A DNA stretch of 29,049 nucleotides from Saccoglossus kowalevskii. Its lineage: Eukaryota; Hemichordata; Enteropneusta; Harrimaniidae. Of the stretch, positions 10,901 through 17,989 are shown one piece after another (the first letter of the stretch is position 1; each line of letters starts with the position of its first letter). Position numbers and translations under genes: made by a program. The stretch is taken from the NCBI RefSeq assembly GCF_000003605.2, contig NW_003128869.1, positions 28,675 through 57,723 on the forward strand, read 5' to 3'. The notes beneath the pieces are model-generated. The model did no database searches and had not been told where the DNA came from. It was given only the letters and a program-made list of their open reading frames with translations.

Positions 10901-13900
10901 CTGGCCACAAAACGACAAAAGAAGGTAAAAAAGTTGAGTAAGAAAAAGGAAGACTCTGATGAGAAAGAGGTTAGAAAAGGAAGAAAGAAAAGACGATCTC
11001 GGGGACATCGACGATCATCCAATATAATAGCAGATCCTGAAATTAAAAATGTTGGTGGCAATTTAATCCTGGTGGAAGAAAATAGTTGTAAATCTCCCAG
11101 AAGTAGGAAGAGTGATGGACGATTACATTATCACTCGAAAGCCATACCAAGAAAGATTCAGTTTGGCAGCAGTCCAGAGCAGTCATCTAAAAGTATCAAA
11201 CCCCAGTTGACAAAAATGGCTAAAAAGCATATTGAGGTTGAAGAAAAGTTTCCCAAATCTGTTGATGCACTGACCAAAGCAGTTGAAGAAGCATTAGAAG
11301 CATTCATGCCAGACAGACATTTCAATGATGACAAGTGTAAGTTAGATCTACTGGATGTAAAACTGGACGATAGTTTGGTTTGGAGTGGTTCCTCTTATCG
11401 GAAAATGGGTAGTGGTATGAGCAGAATTCTGATGACTGCTGAAGGTAGTGCAAAAGATTTAGATGTCTCAAGAAATTCATCATTTGGTTCCTTCAGTCCA
11501 CGAAGTGAGAATGGTTTCAGCAGCATGGATAGTAGCCCAAAAAGCTGGATTGAGAGTATAACATTGGCCAATGAAATGGCAGAAAACAATGGTAATACGT
11601 TTGAAGTTTGCACTGATGGTTCTGATGAAGAAACAACTCCTCTTGCCAAGGCTATCTCACATAAATATGGTCACCATGATGACATCTTCCAGCTTGACCT
11701 CAGTGAAGGTGAAGATGATGACAGTTATGATCAATATGTGTTAAAAGATCTTGACAGTGAAAATGATAAAATGTTGTCCGTATTGCAGATGTTGGATATT
11801 GAATGTCAACAGAATGGTCCTAAGGATAATTGTAACCTTGGTGATGCAACTATAAAAGTCAAAGAAGATGCAGCTCCATGGAGACAGAGAAATGCAACAT
11901 CTTTATTTGATGAGATAGGCCCTAACCGTCAAATAAAAGAGAAGGGAAAACGAAAATTGTTTCCATCATTAATTGATTGTGAGCAAGATTTGAAAAATCC
12001 ACGAGTAGAAGAAATGAAATCATTTAGATTCTTTCCATCTTTAATTCCAAATGAAGCAGAAAGTGAAAATACAAAGCCCACTGGAATTCCGCTTCCGGGT
12101 CTTAAAGTCAAGGGTGTAAGTTTTGCCCAGAACTCTGAATCCACATCTCCTTTATTCCAAAGATCTCTAGATGATGATGCTGTGGATGATGCTGAGGATG
12201 AAGAAGAAAAAATGGCTATATATCCTTTGTTAGCTACTCCAGCAACTCCAGATTTGCCGTCTGCTCATTTTGTAACAACTCCTAAAGCAACAAATTCAGT
12301 TGATGATGATGATGACTGTGATGTAATAAATATATATCCTCTGCTCACAACTCCTGAAACACCTCTTCTTTTGTCTCAACAAGAGCCCAAGACTTCTGTT
12401 ATTACACCAGCAAATGTGAAGAAGTGTGACATCTCTCCTCATGTTAACAGTCAGATTGAGTTTCCCAAGACACCTAAAACACCGTCATCACCAACAGTAA
12501 GTCCATGGTCAACTCCCAAAGTGACAGCATCTCAACTAACCTTACCAAGAACACTTTTGAGTAAATTGATGGAGAAGGATGAGCTAAGCTTGATTACTTC
12601 CGGAGATGATTCCTATGTCATTAACAGAGATTCATCTTTGATCACTGACAGTATTGAGAATCAAAGCAGTGATGGTAGTGGGGAGTCATTGTGTCTTGTT
12701 GCTAGGGTGGATGAAGATCTTCAGAAAGAACTAGATGATGTACAGCAGGATGGAATGGATAGAACATCTAATGTGGTGCTTGAGTCAGTGGTCACAGATG
12801 ATCAAAATATCTGTAGAATAGAGAGTCCTGTAACAAGTGAATGGTCCAGTATGTCAAGCAACAGTTACATATCTGAAAATACTTCACCACCAGATGTACC
12901 CTTGATGGCTGCTAACTCGGATCTAAGTTGTTTGGATAGCTCTATTGAATATAGCTTGGCTGCATTATCACCGTTAGCCAATGCTGTTCATAATACAAGT
13001 ATGAGTGATTTCTGTTCCTATGTGTCAAACCTGGCCAAGAAGTGCAGCGAAGGAGAGTTGAACACGTGTGTTACATCAACCGTGAAAAGGATGAAGACCA
13101 AACCTGCATTGTCATGCCAACAAGAATTAGCATCTCTTGAGGAAGTGGTACAAGATGACTGTATTGAGGAGTTAGATTTGGATGGTTCAGTCAACTTCAG
13201 AGCCTCACCACAGGTCTGCGGGTACATCTCACAACTTGCAGAAGAATGTCTGCATGCTGAGCTTCCTGAGAATAGGAAGCTGCCATCAGAGCATGTAGCA
13301 AGCAGTATTAACAAGGATCGAGTGTCTAGTGAAAGCGGATTTCTGGCTGATGTTTCCTGTGTTGGAGAAGATTCAATGCTTGGATCATCCTATCTGGACT
13401 ATCTGCCACCCAGGGGACATCTACAAAGAAGAGAAAGTGAAGATGAATATTTTAGAATCCAGCACAGGATTGGAAATTTATCAATTGAGATATTTAGTGA
13501 GAGTGGGGACAGTTCTGGAGAGATGATGAATAAAGATGAAGAGAGAGTTCACTTTAACGAAAGCGCTAGTTATGAAGGCAGTGATACTGATAAGGAAGAA
13601 AACCAGAATGATGATGATAACGAATGTGATGATGGATGGTTTGACGCTAGTGATCTAGAAAATGATCTGATAGAGAAAGATGAAAGATTGATAAAAGGTG
13701 AAGATGATGGTATTGAAGATGATGATGATGATGCGCTGACTGAGAATTCTTTAATCAATGCCTTGCAGAAAATACTGAAGTCACTGAGTGATGAGGTATT
13801 TATATTTCCCATTTCTCCACAAGCTGTTGTTTTTTTTCTTCACAATTCATAATTTCTGATTTTTGTGCAAATCTATTACTGAAAATATGCTATTTATGGG

Positions 13901-15188
13901 TTTTCTACAATTTTTTATTGATACGCACTGTTTTTATAGTTGCGATATTTCAAGGTAAATCATATTAGGACATATTACATATTATGTTCATTAACCTCTT
14001 AAATTTTTAATATTGATTAACAGGAATTATCCAATAGTGATAGTGGTGATGAGGAAGATAATGATAAAGTTGCTATGGTTACAAATGATGTTAAGATGGA
14101 TATGGAGGACATTGAACTTCGGGATAGTGGTAGATTTTCTATGAGTACCAAGGTAATGTATATTCACATGCTATGTGACTAGCACTCACTGATGGCTATT
14201 CATCTATTGGCATTTTTAATGTTGACAATGTTGCCTCGAAGCTATCCCCTGAAATAACAGTCTAAACCTTGTAGATTGGAACTGTTTTATTTGAATTTTT
14301 GGCATTTTATGAACATGTGTGATATATTTTGTAATTTTGTTACATGGTGCATTGCATCATGGGAGATGTTTGCATCATTCAAAACTGTCTTATACTCAAT
14401 ACTATGTAACAAGAAATGTGTCAACCCAGAACTTTAAAAGTCACATGTTTCCCCACTGACTAGAGCAGAACTTTATTGATTGTGTTAAATGTGAAAGATG
14501 GTATTTTAAATTATGACATTAATCTTTTCAGAGCTATGACTGCAGTCCTTTACACACGTCAACACCCATGGAGGAACACGTCAAAGGCTCTGGCCTTATT
14601 CCAGATAGACTAATTGGGAATCATTCTGAGAACAGTGTTATGAGGTCCATTCCAGATTATTTATATCACCATGGTAACAGGAGATTAGTTTCTCAAAACT
14701 GTGGAGAATCTTTGTGCGCTGAAGAATCGATTGTCCGCTGTGAGTTAACAATGCTGAGTTCTGGAATAAGATCTGAAAGTCTGAGTGTGGTTACAGATAT
14801 GGTGGATAGCACGTTGATTTCACCACCTCTCTCTCCCAGTCAGGAGAATAAAGCACAGCAGACTGATCTATGTCTACTTCCTATTGGGTATGCTGAGCAC
14901 AACTCCAACAAAGCTGGAAATGTGGTTGAATCCTGGTCTGCCAATGCAACAAATGTCGTTGAATCTCAGTCTGCAAATGCAACTTCTTCATTTTTTCATC
15001 GTGTTTTGAAATTTACCATTCCTATATACTTCTTCTTGATGTTGTTTGTATTTGTTGTTTTGATTTTACCAGCAGTTATTGAAAATTTGGAAGGTGAGTG
15101 TAGTGTTTCCTTGACAGAGCGACTGCTGTTCAGTAGTCTTTCATGGGAGCCTGTCTTAAAATATGTGAAGGGACCCCCACCGTTATGA
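1820..15188 (+). CDS. AKAP6-like spectrin-repeat KASH protein (3' part of gene, nine exons joined)
   Basis: Join 1820-1942, 3916-4146, 4464-4612, 4929-5151, 5456-5788, 6505-6720, 10439-13795, 14024-14152 and 14532-15188. All introns are GT/AG and the phases agree, giving 1805 residues plus stop. Residues 1-425 are spectrin-type helices. Residues 426-1587 form a long acidic, Ser-rich, probably disordered region. Residues 1741-1805 are a KASH domain: membrane segment about 1748-1770, 35-residue luminal tail, C-terminus Y-V-K-G-P-P-P-L. KASH tails bind SUN proteins in the perinuclear space and anchor the protein in the outer nuclear membrane. Compared from memory, the helices before the large exon resemble the AKAP6 region that binds nesprin-1alpha more than the last nesprin-1/2 repeats, and AKAP6 also has one giant exon. 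The role is inferred: a nuclear-envelope signalling scaffold. The alternative name is a divergent nesprin. The N-terminus lies outside the window. Confidence 0.85.
1943..3915 (+). other. Intron 1 of the KASH gene
   Basis: This is a 1,973-bp intron with donor GTAAAT and acceptor TTTTGGCAG. It contains open stretches of up to 90 codons (for example 2030-2302 and 3391-3633) with Cys/Leu/Phe-rich, low-complexity translations and no splice context. I regard these as chance. The only structure I see is the palindrome at 2675-2701. Confidence 0.75.
2675..2701. repeat. 27-bp perfect palindrome
   Basis: Arms of 13 bp (ACACAGTCCCTCT and its exact complement) flank a single central C at 2688. It sits mid-intron, without clear flanking target duplications. 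It may be a collapsed inverted-repeat element. Confidence 0.85.
3916..4146 (+). CDS. Exon 2: spectrin-repeat helices B and C
   Basis: The exon codes 77 residues in phase 0-0, between acceptor TTTTGGCAG and donor GTAAGT. The start, F-A-I-E-I-E-T-H-Q, fits the usual helix B pattern (F-x-x-E-[IV]-E-x-H-Q). Later I-E-K-Q-W-E-T-L gives the helix C tryptophan. Exons 1 and 2 together form one complete spectrin repeat of about 110 residues. Confidence 0.88.
4147..4463 (+). other. Intron 2
   Basis: A 317-bp intron with donor GTAAGT and acceptor CTTGTCCAG. It contains a short TG run near 4350-4364. Nothing else is seen. Confidence 0.8.
4464..4612 (+). CDS. Exon 3: helical linker with a lysine run
   Basis: The exon codes 49 codons plus two bases and starts in phase 0 after TTTCCTTGTCCAG. 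The donor is AG|GTGGGA, a weaker match than the others. The sequence is helical and charged with a short K-K-K-K run, probably the junction between two spectrin repeats. I do not recognise a specific motif. Confidence 0.75.
4613..4928 (+). other. Intron 3
   Basis: A 316-bp AT-rich intron with donor GTGGGA and acceptor TTTTAATTTCAG. No features are seen. Confidence 0.75.
4929..5151 (+). CDS. Exon 4: Asn/Ser-rich insert then spectrin-repeat helix A
   Basis: The first base completes the Ser codon split by intron 3. The remaining 74 codons end in phase 0 before GTAAGT. A low-complexity Asn/Ser/Asp stretch (about 4966-5030) is followed by Y-H-E-L-F-D-W-L-N-E-M, a helix A with the conserved Trp. 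From memory, the W-L-x-x-M segment followed by I-x-D-x-D matches the corresponding AKAP6 repeat well. Confidence 0.87.
5152..5455 (+). other. Intron 4
   Basis: A 304-bp AT-rich intron with donor GTAAGT and acceptor TTTTTTCTTCAG. No features are seen. Confidence 0.82.
5456..5788 (+). CDS. Exon 5: end of one spectrin repeat, start of the AKAP6-like last repeat
   Basis: The exon codes 111 residues in phase 0-0, with acceptor TTTTTTCTTCAG and donor GTATGT. The first half has the helix C signature I-N-N-K-W-E-Y-L. After a Ser/Gly-rich linker, the second half starts a new repeat with L-R-V-W-L-N-E-V-E. From memory, the order of short patterns (N-K-W-E-x-L, then W-L-x-x-x-E) parallels human AKAP6 just before and within its third spectrin repeat, the reported nesprin-1alpha binding region. 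Confidence 0.9.
5789..6504 (+). other. Intron 5, with dispersed hairpin repeats
   Basis: A 716-bp intron with donor GTATGT and acceptor TGACATTACAG. It contains copy B of the AAAATGGC hairpin repeat at 6065-6250 and nothing else that I recognise. Confidence 0.75.
6065..6250. repeat. Dispersed hairpin repeat, copy B (AAAATGGC family)
   Basis: CAAAATGGCT (6071-6080) pairs with GGCCATTTTG (6088-6097). A second, weaker hairpin, AAAATGGCC with GTAGCCATGTT, lies at about 6222-6245. The segment 6065-6143 aligns along its length with 354-430, so both belong to one repeat family. Confidence 0.75.
6505..6720 (+). CDS. Exon 6: helices B and C of the last, AKAP6-like spectrin repeat
   Basis: The exon codes 72 residues in phase 0-0, with donor GTAAGG. 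The start could be 6505 or, by an in-frame second AG, 6514. The key string is N-L-E-R-R-W-Q-S-I with Q-A-I-D-L-Q following. Together with R-G-V-T-A-V-L-T-L-C earlier, it closely parallels what I remember of AKAP6 (R-G-V-A-S-I-L-x-L-C, then N-L-E-R-R-W-E). This exon is the strongest reason for calling the gene AKAP6-like. The repeat ends at the exon border and the long disordered exon follows. Confidence 0.9.
6940..10186. mobile_element. TTAA-flanked, piggyBac-like element (3,239 bp, apparently non-autonomous)
   Basis: The element body is 6944-10182. Its left end reads GGGGTTAGCATATGTT and its right end, read inward on the other strand, GGGGTTAGCATACGTT: 16 bp with one mismatch. Each end abuts TTAA (6940-6943 and 10183-10186), the target duplication of piggyBac-family transposases. 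The interior is visibly richer in CpG than the flanks (around 7255-7340, 8590-8620 and 9180-9360). I find no transposase: open frames are under 85 codons with unrecognised translations. Known piggyBac termini usually begin CCC/CCY, so the GGGG start is atypical and the family call rests on TTAA plus symmetry. Confidence 0.75.
10193..10312. mobile_element. 120-bp inverted-repeat element (MITE-like)
   Basis: Perfect 27-bp arms at 10193-10219 and 10286-10312 (outer end ATTACGAGGATACTGC) surround a 66-bp spacer. It starts only 6 bp after the TTAA that ends the larger element. No convincing target duplication is visible, so the superfamily is unknown. The perfect arms imply recent origin or gene conversion. 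Confidence 0.75.
10439..13795 (+). CDS. Exon 7: giant exon coding an acidic disordered scaffold region
   Basis: The exon has 3,357 bp, 1,119 codons without a stop, phase 0-0. It starts G-T-V-T-T-P after the acceptor TAG and ends S-D-E before GTATTT. The product is rich in Ser, Asp and Glu with poly-Asp runs and no globular signature. Visible elements, by base position: a Lys/Arg cluster of nuclear-localisation type at 10910-11014 ending R-R-S-S; RVxF-type strings K-I-Q-F (11153-11164), K-G-V-S-F (12110-12124) and R-V-H-F (13544-13555); paired L/F-F-P-S-L-I (11957-11974, 12029-12046); paired I-Y-P-L-L-x-T-P-x-T-P (12218-12250, 12332-12364); paired amphipathic helices (13010-13060, 13214-13264); R-R-E-S at 13427-13438. 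AKAP6 also carries its long C-terminal half in one giant exon. The motif functions are inferred. Confidence 0.93.
13010..13264 (+). other. Two copies of an A-kinase-anchoring-type amphipathic helix
   Basis: Copy 1 (13010-13060) reads F-C-S-Y-V-S-N-L-A-K-K-C-S-E-G-E-L. Copy 2 (13214-13264) reads V-C-G-Y-I-S-Q-L-A-E-E-C-L-H-A-E-L. They share 8 of 17 residues. Both fit the hydrophobic spacing of PKA regulatory-subunit docking helices (h-x-x-h-h-x-x-h-h-x-x-h) and can be laid on the helix I remember for AKAP6 (V-x-x-F-V-x-x-I-I-x-x-A). The repeat and its spacing are seen; PKA binding is inferred. Confidence 0.6.
14024..14152 (+). CDS. Exon 8: short acidic linker
   Basis: The exon codes 43 residues in phase 0-0, with acceptor TTGATTAACAG and donor GTAATG. 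It continues the Ser/Asp/Glu-rich composition of exon 7, so the disordered region runs on toward the membrane. No motif is recognised. Confidence 0.88.
14153..14531 (+). other. Intron 8
   Basis: A 379-bp intron with donor GTAATG and acceptor AATCTTTTCAG. Nothing notable is seen. Confidence 0.85.
14532..15188 (+). CDS. Exon 9: terminal coding exon with KASH domain
   Basis: The exon codes 218 residues and a TGA stop at 15186-15188. The first two thirds are a polar linker with S/P sites (S-P-P-L-S-P-S). Just before the membrane there is an exact-length tandem duplication of 11 residues, N-V-V-E-S-[WQ]-S-A-N-A-T (14919-14951 and 14952-14984). The KASH domain follows. An internal AAG|GTGAGT at 15093/15094 looks like a good splice donor but lies inside the KASH coding sequence. 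Confidence 0.95.
   Translation, partial: SYDCSPLHTSTPMEEHVKGSGLIPDRLIGNHSENSVMRSIPDYLYHHGNRRLVSQNCGESLCAEESIVRCELTMLSSGIRSESLSVVTDMVDSTLISPPLSPSQENKAQQTDLCLLPIGYAEHNSNKAGNVVESWSANATNVVESQSANATSSFFHRVLKFTIPIYFFLMLFVFVVLILPAVIENLEGECSVSLTERLLFSSLSWEPVLKYVKGPPPL
14991..15185 (+). other. KASH domain (membrane segment plus SUN-binding tail)
   Basis: F-F-H-R-V-L-K-F precedes a 23-residue hydrophobic segment (15012-15080), in line with the R-V-L-R seen before the membrane segment of nesprins. The luminal tail is 35 residues and ends L-K-Y-V-K-G-P-P-P-L. Counting the last residue as 0, Tyr -7, Leu -9, Pro -11, an aromatic at -13 and Ser -14 match human nesprin-1. The Cys is at -28 instead of the usual -23, so there are about five extra residues between Cys and the core. 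The terminal PPPL is what enters the SUN binding pocket. Confidence 0.95.
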
Positions 15189-15382
15189 AAGGTCACTTGG
15201 ACCCTATATTTGAATGAACTGACCCATTATTTGTTAAGCATTTCATCAATTTCAGTTAGTTACAATAATCTAGGTACTGTGTATTCATTTTTTTCCACTT
15301 TATTTATTTATGCTGGGATAGAAAGTTACATTGAAGACATGTAGCATTGCTACCTTTTTTTGTGAACAATGTTATATATATA

Positions 15383-15739
15383 GTTAGGCAATAAGTAGTA
15401 TGCAAGTTAGGCAATAAGTAGTATGAAAGTTAGGCAATGAGTAGTATGAAAGTTGGGCAATGAGTGGTATGAAAGTTAGACATAAGTGGTATGAGAGTTA
15501 GGCAATAAGTGGTGTGGGAGTTAGGCAATAAGTGGTATGAGAGTTAGGCAATAAGTTATATGCAAATTAGGCAATAATTGGTATGAATATCAGGCATTAA
15601 GTGGTATGAAAGTTTAGGAAGTTATTTGTATGAAAGTTTTGCATTTAACTATTTAATAGTTAGGGAGTTATTTGTATGAAAGTTAAGCTGTTATTTGTAT
15701 AAAAGTTGGACAGTGTAAGAAAGTAAGGCAGTTATTTGT
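15383..15739. repeat. 23-bp minisatellite in the 3' UTR
   Basis: About 15 units of consensus GTTAGGCAATAAGTGGTATG plus AAA run without interruption from 200 bp after the stop codon. The first ten units are close to each other, while later ones degrade to GTTAAGCTGTTATTTGTATG-type units. The period of 23 is not a multiple of 3, so it is noncoding. Confidence 0.92.
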
Positions 15740-16244
15740 TAAGTTTAAATATGTGCAATTAATAGTGTGGCTGAGTTGTGAGTATAATTTATGAATGAGC
15801 TACATGCTGGCAAATAATTTGTAAATAATAAGATTATTTTAATTGAATTCCTCAAGTATACTGAGTATAATTAGAAGCTGTACTTTATTTAGAACAGATT
15901 CTGACAGATTTATGTCTATAATGTTTGGACCATTGTTGTCACATACTCCAAATAACTGATTATGTTTCTGAAATGTAAATTTTATACTCAATATATAGTA
16001 AGACACAACAGAGGTGTCAGCTAAGACTTTTAGGGAGGAGGGGTGTGTATGTATAAACTCATTCAGCTGTGTCAGTATATTGGATCAATGATAATTCAGA
16101 ACAGTTGAGATATTTTAAATTATGAGTTTTGGTGCTGTTACAAGATATTTAAAATCGCTGCCATCTTATTTCAGTGTGTTCGTGATGGATATTGAATGAT
16201 AGTTGGTCACTTTTTATTTTTGTTCATTTTTTTTCATCATATAT

Positions 16245-16364
16245 NNNNNNNNNNNNNNNNNNNNNNNNNNNNNNNNNNNNNNNNNNNNNNNNNNNNNNNN
16301 NNNNNNNNNNNNNNNNNNNNNNNNNNNNNNNNNNNNNNNNNNNNNNNNNNNNNNNNNNNNNNNN
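16245..16364. other. Assembly gap (120 N)
   Basis: A run of exactly 120 N lies within the inferred 3' UTR. Translations across it are meaningless. The true sequence length is unknown; the gap follows a T-rich tract and may hide a repeat. Confidence 1.
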
Positions 16365-16906
16365 TGGGTCAGCTGTAACATATATATAAGTGGCTGTGCT
16401 TGCATTCTAAGCAACTTTACATAAATAATTAGAAGATTCATGGTGTTGAAATAAAACCCTGAGATGGAGACGTTGTACATAACTAACCAATACTAATATT
16501 TAAATAAATTAAATTTTTTTTTACTAACAAGACTAACACCACCAGTACTCAGGGTTGTTAAGTTTTAGAAAAGTTTGAATAACGCCTTCCAAGAAAACAG
16601 ATGTTCTAATTATTTAAAGTCGATTTCTGTAAAATACAGTATTTTTTGACCATTTTGTAAATGATAATTTTTGTCAGTCTATTCAGTCTGTCTGCTTTGT
16701 TGGGCTGTGATGCTCAAGAAAAATAATATAAAACACATTTTTTCAGGTAAAAATGCAAGAAAAATATGCATTCTGAAATTCAGAGCCATGTTATTATTTG
16801 TATCTGCAGTATCTATCTTGTTTTAGATATGAATCTGAAATATTTCTCAAAATACAAATTTTTGTAAACCAAAGTTTATACTTTTTTTATTTGTTGTAAG
16901 ACCAAA

Positions 16907-17023
16907 TGTATATATTTAAGTGAAAAAAGGATGTTTGTGAGATATATTTTGTATGATATTGTATATATGTTTATGTTTTGTATGTTTGTTTTAAATGAAT
17001 TTGAGATGTTACTAATGTATATA
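16907..17023 (+). promoter_or_regulatory. Three Pumilio-type sites (TGTATATA)
   Basis: TGTATATA occurs at 16907-16914, 16960-16967 and 17016-17023, evenly about 50-55 bases apart, within the inferred 3' UTR. It matches the PUF protein site UGUANAUA. The local sequence is AT-rich, which raises the chance of random matches. Confidence 0.35.
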
Positions 17024-17324
17024 AGTTTTGAGAGATGCTAAAAATCCTATTACAGAGTATATATTTTGTATGAAAGTTGAATTTGTTTTTGTATGAAAGC
17101 CAGTTAGCTGTAACTTGTAATTCTTTCTAAACTTCTTCTACAAAAATGCATATTCAGAAAAATTTTACTTTTATTTTTTTAAACGATTTGGCGATGAATA
17201 TTGACATACAGTCATATTATAATTTAGTGAAACTAATCGTGTATCTAAATTGCCTTGTGTATATTTCATGAATTGCATTTATAGAGGCAAGAGTTGTTTT
17301 TTTGAAAATTTTGAAATCATTATA

Positions 17325-17482
17325 CTGAGCAAAAATTACCTTTATACCAAATCAGTAACCATAGAGATACATTTTGTAACTTGCATAATATTATGCAAAT
17401 GACATACATATGTATATTACATTACAGACATTCTAACATGCTAGCCAATGTGTGTTCATACACAAAGGTAATTCTTGCTCAG
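17325..17482. repeat. Inverted repeat with central palindrome in the 3' UTR
   Basis: CTGAGCAAAAATTACCTTTAT (17325-17345) pairs with 17462-17482 at 19 of 21 positions. Between them lies an 18-bp perfect palindrome, TTGCATAATATTATGCAA (17381-17398). It may be a MITE remnant or a stable RNA fold. No target duplication is seen. Confidence 0.75.
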
Positions 17483-17983
17483 AATTTCATGGTTTAAAAT
17501 GTTTGCAAAATTTAACAACACAACTCCTCCATAGATAGAAATTAAAGATGCTTTATGGACGAAAAAATATATTCCTAATATTTTTGTTTAACACTCCATC
17601 CTGTAGACCAAATTTGATTAAGGACAATTTTACGTTTGCAGGACACAACACAATGTTCACAAGATGAAAAAACACTGATATTCATATGCAGTGATTATTA
17701 TTTTATGTAGCAAAACAAGCAGTGCACATGTGTATTAAATTGTCATTGCTTCACTGAATGAATATTCAGATGTGGGCTACAAGAACAGAGTTTTCAGTTC
17801 ATGATAATTATTAGTCTAATGTTTAAAAATTACATATTGTCGTTCATATAGTATCTTTAACAGCACTGTAATGGAATTACCAGTTGCATTATTCAGAAAT
17901 ATGTTTGTATGAAATGTACAAGTTATTGTATAAATCATGTGTATAAGTGAAATTTTTTTTTGTACATTTGTATGTAAGATTAT

Positions 17984-17989
17984 AATAAA
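17984..17989 (+). terminator. Likely poly(A) signal of the KASH gene
   Basis: AATAAA is followed at about 20-30 bases by a GT-rich stretch (CTGTGTGTTTTGAGTTTTCG), the usual arrangement for cleavage and polyadenylation. It is the best-formed site downstream of the stop. Confidence 0.5.

Noticed and set aside
10741-13812. Open frames on the minus strand inside the giant exon (for example 10741-11061 and 13570-13812)
   Set aside because: They are Ser/Phe-rich complements of the acidic, Ser-rich coding strand. The plus frame is open for 1,119 codons and in phase with its neighbours.
1820-15188. Calling the gene a plain nesprin-1/2 (SYNE1/SYNE2) orthologue
   Set aside because: The KASH domain alone would suggest it, but the last repeats resemble AKAP6 more and the giant disordered exon has no nesprin-1/2 counterpart that I know. 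A divergent nesprin remains possible.
15383-15739. CRISPR-like array
   Set aside because: The 23-bp units are directly adjacent with no spacers, and the context is an animal 3' UTR.
16192-16480. Open frames across the N gap
   Set aside because: They consist mainly of unknown residues and arise only because N blocks stop codons.
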